The translations under genes were made by a program, and so were the position numbers. This document shows positions 34,069 to 42,048 of a stretch of DNA of 64,000 nucleotides, piece by piece. The notes beneath the pieces are model-generated. The model did no database searches. It was not told the DNA's origin and saw only the letters and a program-made list of their open reading frames with translations. How positions within the stretch are numbered: the stretch's first letter is position 1; every line of letters begins with the position of its first letter. The stretch is taken from positions 1,612,001 to 1,676,000 of the forward strand of contig NZ_WOWL01000001.1 of the NCBI RefSeq assembly GCF_009741265.1, in the 5' to 3' direction. The DNA is from Pseudarthrobacter sp. GA104 (GTDB lineage: Bacteria > Actinomycetota > Actinomycetes > Actinomycetales > Micrococcaceae).

Positions 34069-34520
34069 AGGAGTGCCTCCCTTTCGGTAGGGCCGGGGGT
34101 AGTTGGCTTTACGGGCGGCGGCACGTAGACGTCAGTGACCTCCACGTTGACCTCGATGACCTGGAGTCCCACCAGTTCCTCCACCGCGCGGTAGACGGCG
34201 GCCCGGACCTGGTCTGCGAGGGAGTGGAGGGGAGTCCCGTAGCTTGCCACCAGGCTGATGTCCACGGCCACCTGGGTTTCGCCGACTTCCGCATGCACCC
34301 CGGCAGCATGGTCCGAACTGCCGACGGCGTCCCGGATGGCGCCCAGTGCGCGTGACGGTCCGGACCCCAGGGAATAGACCCCGGGGACGGCACGGGCGGC
34401 GATCCCCGCCACCTTGGCCACTGCTGTTTCGGAGATCACGGTGCGGCCCAGCGCGGACGCCGGGGCCGGCACGGCGCGGCCCTGGACGGCCGCCTCGGGT
34501 TGTGGGTTCTGGTATTCCAT
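34065..34520 (-). CDS. Asp23/Gls24 family envelope stress response protein
   Basis: This 151-residue cytosolic protein has the Asp23 core: GRTVISETAVAKVAGIAARAV, then the glycine-rich VPGVYSLGSG, then VAVDISLVASYGTPLHSLAD and VQVIEVNVEVTDVYV-type strands ending in a Pro-rich tail. Asp23 proteins gather at the membrane through partner proteins and are linked to alkaline or envelope stress. It is the first gene of the operon; GGGGGAG precedes the ATG. Confidence 0.92.
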   Translation of the reverse strand: MEYQNPQPEAAVQGRAVPAPASALGRTVISETAVAKVAGIAARAVPGVYSLGSGPSRALGAIRDAVGSSDHAAGVHAEVGETQVAVDISLVASYGTPLHSLADQVRAAVYRAVEELVGLQVIEVNVEVTDVYVPPPVKPTTPGPTEREALL

Positions 34521-34671
34521 CAGGCACTCCCCCTTCTGTTGCTCCCAACCCTATCCCTTGCCCGGGGCTTACGGCAGAAGGCAGGCCCCGCGGGGGCCCG
34601 CGGACGGGGCCGGGAACATCAGGTCAAGGGTGGAACATCGCGGCAAGCGTTAAGGGGCAGCCGTTAAGCAG

Positions 34672-34701
34672 AAAAGCACCAGTTCCGAAGAACTGATGCT
34701 T
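34672..34701 (-). terminator. Intrinsic terminator of the tRNA operon
   Basis: Read on the minus strand, AAGCATCAGTTC pairs with GAACTGGTGCTT (one G-U pair) around a UUCG tetraloop, and the stem runs into TTTT. It lies 8 nt beyond the 3' end of tRNA-Phe. Confidence 0.88.
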
Positions 34702-34709
34702 CCCAGTGG

Positions 34710-34782
34710 TGGCTCCGACCGGCGTCGATCCGGTGACCTTTCGATTTTCAGTCGAACGCTCTACCAACTGAGCTACAGAGCC
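34710..34782 (-). tRNA. tRNA-Phe (anticodon GAA)
   Basis: This is a 73-nt cloverleaf: acceptor GGCTCTG/CGGAGCC (one G-U), D arm GCTCAGTTGGTAGAGC, anticodon arm TTCGA-CTGAAAA-TCGAA with GAA, and T arm CCGG-ATCGACG-CCGG with discriminator A. No CCA is encoded. It is the third tRNA in the minus-strand cluster. Confidence 0.97.
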
Positions 34783-34830
34783 TAGGTGACTAGTCACCAT
34801 GAGAGCCGGAATTGCTTCCAACAATCAGAG

Positions 34831-34904
34831 CGACCCTGACGGGACTTGAACCCGCGACCTCCGCCGTGACAGGGCGGCGCGCTAACCAACTGCGCTACAG
34901 GGCC
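34831..34904 (-). tRNA. tRNA-Asp (anticodon GTC)
   Basis: This is a 74-nt cloverleaf: acceptor GGCCCTG/CAGGGTC, anticodon arm CCGCC-CTGTCAC-GGCGG with GTC, T arm GCGGG-TTCAAGT-CCCGT, and discriminator G as usual for tRNA-Asp. CCA is not encoded. It is the middle gene of the cluster. Confidence 0.97.
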
Positions 34905-34995
34905 TTGCGTTTCTTGCTTCCGCAGTATCTCTACCGCTTTTTTCAAGGCTTCCAGCCTACCAGACATTTTCTGCCTGCCTGACCAGTTCCTTGCG

Positions 34996-35068
34996 TACCC
35001 CCAACGGGATTCGAACCCGTGCCGCCGCCGTGAAAGGGCGGTGTCCTAGGCCGCTAGACGATGGGGGC
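34996..35068 (-). tRNA. tRNA-Glu (anticodon TTC)
   Basis: This is a 73-nt cloverleaf: acceptor GCCCCCA/TGGGGGT (terminal G-U), anticodon arm CCGCC-CTTTCAC-GGCGG with TTC, and T arm ACGGG-TTCGAAT-CCCGT. It is first in the Glu-Asp-Phe cluster; the promoter was not identified. Confidence 0.97.
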
Positions 35069-35232
35069 CAGAACCCGTTCGGAACAAAATAAAAGGCGTC
35101 AAGCGAGGCTTTCCGTCTTTGTCCTTTGCGTTTCTCCGAACTGGACTCTAAAACTATAGGGCCTAGGCAGGAATTATCCAAAATCGGCCAAAACACCGCC
35201 GCCGGGCGGGCTGGACGGGCCAAGATGGACGG

Positions 35233-36279
35233 ATGGATCCCGTAGCAGCGCTCAACGAGATTGCCTTCTGGCTGGAGCGCGAACGCGCCGCCACCTTCAA
35301 GGTCCAGGCGTTCCGCAAGGCGGCAGCGGCCATCAGCCCGGTGCCGCCGGAGGAAGTGGCCGAGCGTGCGCGCAACGGCCGGCTGAAGTCGATGAAGGGC
35401 ATCGGCGACCGGACGTACCAGGTGATCCGGCAGGCGGTAGAGGGAGAGGTCCCGGACTATCTCGCCGACCTCCGCGAGAAGGGCGCCCGGCCGCTGGCTT
35501 CCGCCGGGGCCTCCATCCGGGACGCCCTGCGGGGCGACCTGCACAGCCACAGTGAATGGTCCGACGGCGGCTCCCCGATCGAGCTGATGGTGGCGGCCGC
35601 CGGGGTGCTGGGCAGGGAATACCTTGCCCTGACGGACCACTCCCCCAACCTCACCATCGCGAACGGGCTCTCGGCGGAGCGCCTCCTGCAGCAACTGGAC
35701 GTGGTGGACGCGATCAACGACGGCATCCGCACCGCGGTCGATGACGCCCGGGCGGCCAACCCTGTGCGGTTGCTGGCCGGCATCGAGGTGGACATCCTGG
35801 AGTCCGGGGACCTGGACCAGGAACCGGAGCTGCTGGACCGCCTGGACATTGTGGTGGCCAGCGTCCATTCAAAGCTCCGCGCGGACAGCCGGACCATGAC
35901 CCGGCGGATGCTCGGCGGCATCCAGGATCCGCACACCAACATCCTTGGCCACTGCACGGGGCGCCTCGTCGAGGGGTCCCGGGGGACGCGGCCGCCGTCG
36001 GACTTCGATGCCAAGGATGTGTTCGCCGCCTGCGCTGAACACAACGTGGCAGTCGAGATCAACTCACGGCCGGAACGGCAGGATCCGCCGGACGCGCTGA
36101 TCCAGCTGGCGCTCGAGGCCGGCTGCTTGTTCTCGATCGACAGCGATGCCCACGCGCCGGGCCAGCTGGATTTCCTGCAGTACGGAGCGGAGCGTGCCGA
36201 GCGGAACGGGGTCCCCGCTGACCGCATCATCACCACCTGGCCGGTGGAACGCCTGCTGGAATGGGCGGGCGCCCGGTAG
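35233..36279 (+). CDS. PHP-domain phosphoesterase with pol-beta-type HhH N-terminus
   Basis: This 348-residue protein resembles a PolX without a polymerase. Residues 1-90 form the DNA polymerase beta-like helix-hairpin-helix region (ATFKVQAFRKAAAAI, MKGIGDRTYQVI), and 100-345 form a PHP domain with metal ligands DLHSHSEWSDG (His104, His106), LTDHS (Asp135, His136), GIEVDIL, ASVHSK, and the late SDAHA. The fold suggests a metal-dependent phosphoesterase, possibly on DNA ends; the substrate is unproven. It is monocistronic, convergent with the DsbA-like gene 17 nt away. Confidence 0.9.
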   Translation: MDPVAALNEIAFWLERERAATFKVQAFRKAAAAISPVPPEEVAERARNGRLKSMKGIGDRTYQVIRQAVEGEVPDYLADLREKGARPLASAGASIRDALRGDLHSHSEWSDGGSPIELMVAAAGVLGREYLALTDHSPNLTIANGLSAERLLQQLDVVDAINDGIRTAVDDARAANPVRLLAGIEVDILESGDLDQEPELLDRLDIVVASVHSKLRADSRTMTRRMLGGIQDPHTNILGHCTGRLVEGSRGTRPPSDFDAKDVFAACAEHNVAVEINSRPERQDPPDALIQLALEAGCLFSIDSDAHAPGQLDFLQYGAERAERNGVPADRIITTWPVERLLEWAGAR

Positions 36280-36296
36280 GCCTGGCCGAACGGGTC

Positions 36297-36980
36297 CTAC
36301 TTGACGGCGTCGGCGAGCTTCTGCCGGAAATCGGCCTTGGTGGTGAGCGTGAGCTTTTCGCCGTCCAGGAAAAAGGTGGGCGTTCCAGTCACGCCGAGCG
36401 CCTTGCCGTCCGCAACGTCGGCCAGGATGCGCTCCTCCGTCCCGGGGTCGGCGACGGCGGCATCGAAGCGGGAAAGGTCCAGCCCCAACTGCTCGGCGTA
36501 GGTGCGGAAGAGGGGGGCCTGGGATGCCTGGTTCCCGGCCCATTGGGACTGGGTTTCGAACAGCCTGTCCGCCATCTGCTGGTACTGCCCCTGCTGGCCG
36601 GCGGCCTCGGCGGCAAGGGCCGCCTGCCCCGAATTCGGGTGGGCCGACAGGGGGAAGTGCCGGTGGACGAACGTGATCCTGTCGCCGAACTCCGCCTTGA
36701 ATTCCTCCACCACCGGATGGATGGAGCCACAGGACGGGCATTCGAAATCAAGGAATTCCACAAGCTGCGCCTTCTCCACCGCCGGGCTGGTCAACCGGTG
36801 GCTGTCCGTCCGGACCAGCTGTTCAGAGCCGCCTGGCTGGGAGGCGGATTCCGGTGACTTCCCCAGCGTCAGCACCGAGTACCAGGCAGCACAGCCCGCC
36901 ACGATCAGCGCGAGGACGATCCAGGTCACCTTCCTGGCAAGGCGTGCAGAATCGCGGGGCGGAGCCGGGCTTGAGACCAT
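36297..36980 (-). CDS. Membrane-anchored DsbA-family thioredoxin-fold protein
   Basis: This protein is 227 residues from ATG 36980. A short cytosolic tail leads to one TM helix (about 18-39), then an extracytoplasmic DsbA-like domain with active-site CPSC (Cys81, Cys84) in EFLDFECPSCGSIHP, an inserted helical domain, and the cis-Pro loop GVTGTPTFFL (about 202-211). It likely oxidises or isomerises disulfides in exported proteins. An ATG three codons upstream is an alternative start. Ribosome-binding signals are weak. Confidence 0.9.
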   Translation of the reverse strand: MVSSPAPPRDSARLARKVTWIVLALIVAGCAAWYSVLTLGKSPESASQPGGSEQLVRTDSHRLTSPAVEKAQLVEFLDFECPSCGSIHPVVEEFKAEFGDRITFVHRHFPLSAHPNSGQAALAAEAAGQQGQYQQMADRLFETQSQWAGNQASQAPLFRTYAEQLGLDLSRFDAAVADPGTEERILADVADGKALGVTGTPTFFLDGEKLTLTTKADFRQKLADAVK

Positions 36981-37107
36981 AAACCGCATCCTAGCCGAGG
37001 CACCGTGTCGCGGGGCTGCACGGCTGCCCGCCTTTTTGGCAGGAAGTTGCCCAGACATGGCCGATTTCCGCCAGCCAGTGCTGCCTGCCCGCGGCTAGAT
37101 TTGCTTC

Positions 37108-38088
37108 ATGCCTTCAACCAGCCCCGCCAGCCCTACCGCCACTGCACCTCCCCAAGCCGCCGCCCGGGTGAAGGCTCTCGGAGTGGCCGCCATGGTGGTG
37201 ACCGTAGTCCTTTGGGCATCGGCCTTTGTGGGTATCCGGGCGATAGGCCCACACTTTTCCCCCGGCTCCCTGACGCTCGGCCGGCTGGTGATTGCCGCCG
37301 TCGTACTGGCCCTGCTGGTCCTCCCCCAACTGCTGAAGAGCAGGCTGCTGCCCCGGGGAAGGGAGTGGTGGCCCATCCTCGCCTACGGAGTGATGTGGTT
37401 CGGTGGGTACAACGTGGCGCTGAACGCCGCAGAGCACATCCTTGATGCCGGCACCAGCGCCCTGCTGATCAATGTCAACCCCATCCTTGTGGCCATCATG
37501 GCCGGCATATTCCTCAAGGAGGGCTTCCCGCGGTGGCTGATCATCGGGAGCCTGGTTGCCTTCGCCGGGGTGGCGTTGATCGCCTTCGGCTCCGGCCAGG
37601 CTTCCGCGCCGGGGGAACGCACGACGGCGGACGTGGCAGGCGTGCTGCTATGCCTCCTTGCCGCCGTGCTCGCCGCAGTCAGCGTCATCATCCAGAAGCC
37701 GGTGCTGCGGAAGTTTCCTGCAGCACAAGCCACCTGGTTCGGGATCCTTGTGGGCGCGGTGTGCTGCCTGCCCTTTACCGGCCAGCTCATAGCCGAGGTC
37801 CAGGCCGCGCCGCCGCAGGCAACCTGGGGCCTCGCCTACCTTGGCGTCTTTCCAACAGCGATCGCCTTCACCACCTGGGCGTACGCGCTCTCACTGGTGG
37901 ATGCGGGGAAGCTGGCCGCCACCACGTACCTGGTGCCCGGAACCACCATCCTGATTTCCTGGCTGCTGCTCGGTGAAATTCCCGGCGTCCTGGGCCTGGT
38001 TGGCGGACTGGTCTGCCTGGTTGGCGTGGGTCTGACCCGGCGCAGGAGCAAGGCTGCACGCGGGGCCGGGCCGTCCGCTTCCCGCTAG
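37108..38088 (+). CDS. EamA-family (DMT) transporter
   Basis: This 326-residue membrane protein has ten hydrophobic helices arranged as two EamA repeats (about 20-150 and 170-310). Landmarks are VVTVVLWASAFVGIRAIGPH at the N-terminus and the C-terminal LGEIPGVLGLVGGLVCLVGV. Members export amino acids, metabolites or drugs; no substrate is deducible. TAGATT lies 6 nt before the ATG, suggesting a leaderless mRNA. The next gene starts 9 nt downstream. Confidence 0.9.
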   Translation: MPSTSPASPTATAPPQAAARVKALGVAAMVVTVVLWASAFVGIRAIGPHFSPGSLTLGRLVIAAVVLALLVLPQLLKSRLLPRGREWWPILAYGVMWFGGYNVALNAAEHILDAGTSALLINVNPILVAIMAGIFLKEGFPRWLIIGSLVAFAGVALIAFGSGQASAPGERTTADVAGVLLCLLAAVLAAVSVIIQKPVLRKFPAAQATWFGILVGAVCCLPFTGQLIAEVQAAPPQATWGLAYLGVFPTAIAFTTWAYALSLVDAGKLAATTYLVPGTTILISWLLLGEIPGVLGLVGGLVCLVGVGLTRRRSKAARGAGPSASR

Positions 38089-38097
38089 AATCCAGGT

Positions 38098-38526
38098 ATG
38101 CCAGCCAGCCTGCCGCCGGGACTGCCGACCGTTCCTGAAGGCCCCAGCGAGCCCCTTCGCTTCACCATGCCCGAGGACGAGTTCGAGGCCGCCGTCCAGG
38201 ACGCCCTGGACAGCATCCCGGAGAAGCTGGCGGCCGCCATGGACAACGTGGCGGTCTTCATCGAGGACGACTACGTGCCAAAACCTGGAGAGGACCCGGA
38301 CACGGTCCTGCTGGGGCTCTACGAAGGCGTGCCGCTGACCGAACGTGATTCCTGGTGGGACGCCGGCTCGCTGCCGGACAGGATCACCATCTACCGCGAA
38401 CCCATCCTGGAGATCTGCTCCTCACGGGAGGACGTCATCCACGAAGTTGCGGTGACAGTGGTGCACGAAATCGCCCACCACTTCGGGATAGACGACCACC
38501 GGCTGCACGAGCTCGGCTGGGGCTAG
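38098..38526 (+). CDS. Zincin-like metallopeptidase (PF06262 type)
   Basis: This 142-residue protein has one zincin motif HEIAHHFGIDD, with His123 and His127 as zinc ligands and Glu124 as base; the downstream Asp is the probable third ligand as in the minimal zincin family. DSIPEKLAAAMDNVAVFIED and ILGLYEGVPLT-like segments (here LLGLYEGVPLT) are family marks. It is small and cytosolic, with an unknown role. The start has TAGAAT 6 nt upstream, the first bases being the stop codon of the EamA gene. Confidence 0.88.
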   Translation: MPASLPPGLPTVPEGPSEPLRFTMPEDEFEAAVQDALDSIPEKLAAAMDNVAVFIEDDYVPKPGEDPDTVLLGLYEGVPLTERDSWWDAGSLPDRITIYREPILEICSSREDVIHEVAVTVVHEIAHHFGIDDHRLHELGWG

Positions 38527-38536
38527 CCTTGTAGGC

Positions 38537-39457
38537 ATGGGACACGACCACAGCCACACCCACGGAATCACCGCGACCGGCCGGCACCGGAAACGGCTGG
38601 TGGCTGTCCTGGTGATCACGCTCGCCGTGGTCCTGGTCCAGGTGGTGGGCGCCGTCCTTTCCGGATCGTTGTCCCTGCTGGCCGATGCGGGCCATATGCT
38701 CTCTGACGCGGCGGGCGTGACAATCGCCCTGCTGGCCGCCTGGATAGCGGGACGGCCTGCCAGCGACCAGAGAACCTATGGCTACCAGCGAGCAGAGGTG
38801 CTTGCCGCACTGGCCAACGCATTGATCCTGGTGGTGATCTCCGTTGTCATCTTCACCGAAGCGGTGCGCCGGATCGGCGCGGCGCCGGAAGTGCAGACCA
38901 ACATCATGCTTTTCGCCGCCATCCTCGGCGCGGCAGCAAACGTGGCCTCCCTCCTGATCCTGCACGGCGCCCACCAGGAGAGCCTCAACGTGCGCGGCGC
39001 CTACCTGGAAGTGCTGGGTGACCTGCTGGGATCCTTCGCTGTCATTGCTGCCGCCGTGGTGATCATGGTGACCGGCTTCCAGGCCGCGGACACCATCGCT
39101 TCCGTGGTGATCGCCCTGCTGATCCTGCCTCGGGCCTGGTCCCTGCTCCGCGACGTGGTGGATGTGCTTCTGGAGGCCAGCCCCAAGGGGGTGGAAGTAC
39201 AGATGATCCGTGAACACATCCTTTCCGTCGAAGGCGTCACGGACGTGCACGACATCCACATCTGGACCATCACATCCGGCGTTCCGGTCTTTTCCGCGCA
39301 TGTGGTGGTGGAGGACGGGGTGCTCAACGCACGCGGCGCGGACCAGCTTCTGGACAAGCTGGTCACCTGCCTGGGCTCGCACTTCGACACGGACCACTGC
39401 ACCTTCCAGCTGGAACCCGCCACGCATTCCGAGCACGAAGCCCATCAGCACGCCTAG
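38537..39457 (+). CDS. Cation diffusion facilitator (zinc/cobalt efflux)
   Basis: This 306-residue transporter exports divalent metals in exchange for protons. A His-rich N-terminus (MGHDHSHTHG) precedes six TM helices (about 20-200). The transport-site motifs are LLADAGHMLSDAAG in TM2 and YLEVLGDLLGSFAV in TM5, the HxxxD/ExxxD-type sites, and a cytosolic ferredoxin-like C-terminal domain with HDIHIWTITSG follows. The tail is also His-rich. It is ZitB/CzcD-like, most likely for Zn. No metal-responsive regulator is adjacent. Confidence 0.94.
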   Translation: MGHDHSHTHGITATGRHRKRLVAVLVITLAVVLVQVVGAVLSGSLSLLADAGHMLSDAAGVTIALLAAWIAGRPASDQRTYGYQRAEVLAALANALILVVISVVIFTEAVRRIGAAPEVQTNIMLFAAILGAAANVASLLILHGAHQESLNVRGAYLEVLGDLLGSFAVIAAAVVIMVTGFQAADTIASVVIALLILPRAWSLLRDVVDVLLEASPKGVEVQMIREHILSVEGVTDVHDIHIWTITSGVPVFSAHVVVEDGVLNARGADQLLDKLVTCLGSHFDTDHCTFQLEPATHSEHEAHQHA

Positions 39458-39670
39458 CCAAGCCATGCCGCCGGGTTAACCGGAACGTCCGACGCGACAC
39501 GCCGTTCCGCGGGTCCGGTCAAATGACACTGATGTGTTTTATGTTAGTGATGTGACTCTTGTTGCCAAAGTGCAAGGGGTCGCGTAACCTCGGACTGCTG
39601 GCGGGCATCAGAGGGGCACTGTTGTGCCTCCACCAGGACCTCCAGCCCTACCGCTTCGAGGTTCCTGCAG

Positions 39671-41128
39671 ATGGTTTCAAACAATTCCTTTCGCAAGTCG
39701 CTGCGCACTACCCTGGGCAAGTCCGCCGTGGTGTGTGCCGCCGTCGTGATGGTGGGGACTGCGGCAGCGCCCGCAGGCGCGCTGCCCGCCCCGCAACGGC
39801 CCTCTTTTTCCATCCCGGCCTCGCCGGAAGTCCCCTCGGCGGAAGACATCGCCGCAGCGAAATCAAACGAGGCCGCCGCCGCGGACCAGGTGGCAGTGAT
39901 CGAACGGATCCTTGGCTCCGCCGCTGAGTCCCGGCAGGCCGCTCTTGCCGTGGCAATGCAGGCCAACAACGCTTACAGCGAAGCCCTTGTGGAGCTGCAG
40001 CAGCGCAGCTCCGCAGCGGCAGCGGCGTCAGCCAGGGCTGCGACAGCGCAGGAGCAGCAGGACAAAACCCGCAGGCAGGTGGGGCAGCTGGCCGGCGACC
40101 TCTACCGCAACGGCGGCCTGAACCCCACGCTTGGCACGCTGGCCAGCGGCGGCGGAGAAACCCTTCAGCAGGCAGCCACCCTCCAGGCGCTCTCGGCCGG
40201 CCGGAGCCGGGCCTTTGAGGCTGCAGACGCCGCCGCCGAAGCAACACGTTCCCTGACCGCGGCAGCAGAAGAAGCCACGAAGGCCGCGGACGAGGCAGCC
40301 CGAACAGCCGAAACCCGGAAGTCCCAGGCTGACGAAGCCAACGCAGCCTCCGCCAAGGCAGTGGCGGACGCCAAGGCACAGCGCACTGTCCTGGTGGACC
40401 AGCTGGCCCAACTCCGGAACACCACTGTGGCACTGGAATCGGCCCGGGTGGACGCCCTGGACCGGCAACGGGAAGAGGCCCGGCTGACGGCACTGGCGGC
40501 TGCGGCCGAAAAAGCGGCGGCAGAGGCGGCAGCCCCTGAGCAGCGGACCACCGCGGGCGACCGGCCTGCCGCTGCAGCACCGGCGGCACCGGCACTTCCC
40601 GCTCCCGCGGCGGCTCCAGCCCCCGCGGTACCCGCCCCGCCCGCTGCGCCGGCTCCAGCGCCGGCGCCCGCCCCGCCTGCTGCACCGGCGCCCGCCCCGG
40701 CTCCAGCCCCCGCGGTACCCGCCCCCGCCCCGGCACCCGCCCCGTCCCTTGGCGGAGGAACCTATGAGGCGGCCATCTCGGCCGCCCTGGGGAAGGTAGG
40801 CGCGCCCTACTACTACCAATGGGGCGGAACCGGCCCCTACGGTTTTGACTGCTCAGGCCTGGTGCAGGCGGCGTTCGCCGCCGCCGGAAAGAACCTCCCG
40901 CGCACGGCCGCGCAGCAGTACGCATCCGCCTCCACGCACGTACCCCTCTCCCAGGCACGGCGCGGGGACCTGCTGGTGTGGGGCTCGCCGTCGAACTTCT
41001 ACCATGTAGCCATTTACCTGGGGAACGGGCAGGTGGTCCACGCGCTGAACCCGCAGGAGGGCATCGGGGTGACCCAGCTCAGCGCCATGGCCGGGATGCA
41101 GCTCTACCCGTACGCCGCGCGCTACTAG
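39671..41128 (+). CDS. Secreted NlpC/P60 (C40) peptidoglycan hydrolase
   Basis: This 485-residue protein has a signal peptide (about 1-38), a long Ala-rich coiled-coil region (about 55-295, like RipA/PcsB hydrolases, often an autoinhibitory or FtsX-docking segment), a Pro/Ala linker (about 297-358) and a C-terminal NlpC/P60 domain with catalytic Cys in YGFDCSGLVQ, His in FYHVAIYLG and the polar third residue near VVHALNPQE. It likely cuts D-Glu-mDAP or equivalent cross-peptides in cell separation. Two 26-nt direct repeats encode part of the linker. Confidence 0.93.
   Translation: MVSNNSFRKSLRTTLGKSAVVCAAVVMVGTAAAPAGALPAPQRPSFSIPASPEVPSAEDIAAAKSNEAAAADQVAVIERILGSAAESRQAALAVAMQANNAYSEALVELQQRSSAAAAASARAATAQEQQDKTRRQVGQLAGDLYRNGGLNPTLGTLASGGGETLQQAATLQALSAGRSRAFEAADAAAEATRSLTAAAEEATKAADEAARTAETRKSQADEANAASAKAVADAKAQRTVLVDQLAQLRNTTVALESARVDALDRQREEARLTALAAAAEKAAAEAAAPEQRTTAGDRPAAAAPAAPALPAPAAAPAPAVPAPPAAPAPAPAPAPPAAPAPAPAPAPAVPAPAPAPAPSLGGGTYEAAISAALGKVGAPYYYQWGGTGPYGFDCSGLVQAAFAAAGKNLPRTAAQQYASASTHVPLSQARRGDLLVWGSPSNFYHVAIYLGNGQVVHALNPQEGIGVTQLSAMAGMQLYPYAARY
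40612..40724 (+). repeat. Direct repeat in the Pro/Ala linker of the NlpC/P60 gene
   Basis: An identical 26-nt unit beginning GGCTCCAGCCCCCGCGGTAC occurs at 40612-40637 and 40699-40724, 87 bp (29 codons) apart and in frame. Recombination or slippage would change linker length without a frameshift. Confidence 0.75.
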
Positions 41129-41154
41129 GCCGGCCGCCACCAAAGGCGCGCAGT

Positions 41155-42048
41155 TCAGCTCAGGACGTCCTTGGTGACGAACCGGCCGTACGCGAGCGCG
41201 CCGAACACGGCCACGTATCCCGCCTGCAGCAGTGCGTTGCTGGCGAACGAGTCCCACAGTACGGGCTGGCGGAGCAGGTCCCCGAAGCCCAGCCAGTAGT
41301 GGCTGAAGAGCCACGGGTGCAGCCATTCGAGCTGTGGCAGTTGGTCGAGGACCTGGGACACCACGGAGATCACCACCGTGGCGGCCATGGCACCCACCGG
41401 AACCACGGTGAGGGTGGACAGGAACAACCCAATCGCGGACAGCCCGGCCAGGGAGACAGCCAGGTATGCGGCGATCAGGAGGAGGCGGAGCGCGGCCTCC
41501 GAAGGCTGGATGACGTCCCCTGACAGCAGGGTCACCGGCCCCACGGGGAAAAGCGCTGCCCCGATGCAGGCCCCGGCAAGGGCCACCGTGACCGGCGCAG
41601 TGAGGCAGAAGGCCAGCGCGCCGGCGTATTTCACCAGGAGCAGCCGGACACGGCCCGTCGGGGCAACCAGCAGGTACCTGAGCGTTCCCAGGTTTGCCTC
41701 GCCTGCGATGGTGTCGCCCGCCACCACCCCGACCGTGAGCGGCAGGAAAAGCGGGACGGACACCAGCATGGCGGTGAACGCCACGAACAGGCCGTTCTGC
41801 GTAATGCGGTCCAGGAAGGCCGGACCCCGCCCGGGGGGAACCGCCGAGGAGACCCGGACGGCCACCGCAATCAGGACCGGGATGGCGGCCAGTGCCAGCA
41901 GCAGGGCCCAGGTTCGCCGGCGCCGGAACAGCACCGCGATTTCCGAGCCGAGAAGAGACCAGCCGGCTCCGCGCGGGGGCGCCGGGGCCCCGGCGGACGT
42001 TTCCAGGTCCTGGTCCGGCACGTCCTGGTCCGGCACGCTACTGGGCAA
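41155..42048 (-). CDS. ABC-2 type transporter permease
   Basis: This 297-residue protein has an N-terminal repeat of VPDQD, then six hydrophobic segments (about 45-290) and the ABC-2 layout: IAVLFRRRRTWALLLALAAI at TM1, GDTIAGEANLGTLRYLLVAP before TM3, a motif of this permease class, and a C-terminal TM pair. It is the membrane partner of the overlapping ATPase gene. The exporter substrate is unknown. It is last in a three-gene unit with a LolA-like protein. Confidence 0.9.
   Translation of the reverse strand: MPSSVPDQDVPDQDLETSAGAPAPPRGAGWSLLGSEIAVLFRRRRTWALLLALAAIPVLIAVAVRVSSAVPPGRGPAFLDRITQNGLFVAFTAMLVSVPLFLPLTVGVVAGDTIAGEANLGTLRYLLVAPTGRVRLLLVKYAGALAFCLTAPVTVALAGACIGAALFPVGPVTLLSGDVIQPSEAALRLLLIAAYLAVSLAGLSAIGLFLSTLTVVPVGAMAATVVISVVSQVLDQLPQLEWLHPWLFSHYWLGFGDLLRQPVLWDSFASNALLQAGYVAVFGALAYGRFVTKDVLS

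Noticed and set aside
39481-39509. Hairpin CGGAACG/CGTTCCG after the cation efflux gene
   Set aside because: The stem is only 7 bp with a 15-nt loop and no T tract; too weak to call a terminator.
39519-39670. Possible c-di-AMP (ydaO) riboswitch before the NlpC/P60 gene
   Set aside because: Such genes often carry it in Actinobacteria, but I could not find its conserved core segments or pairing here. The stretch is AT-richer and probably only promoter and leader.
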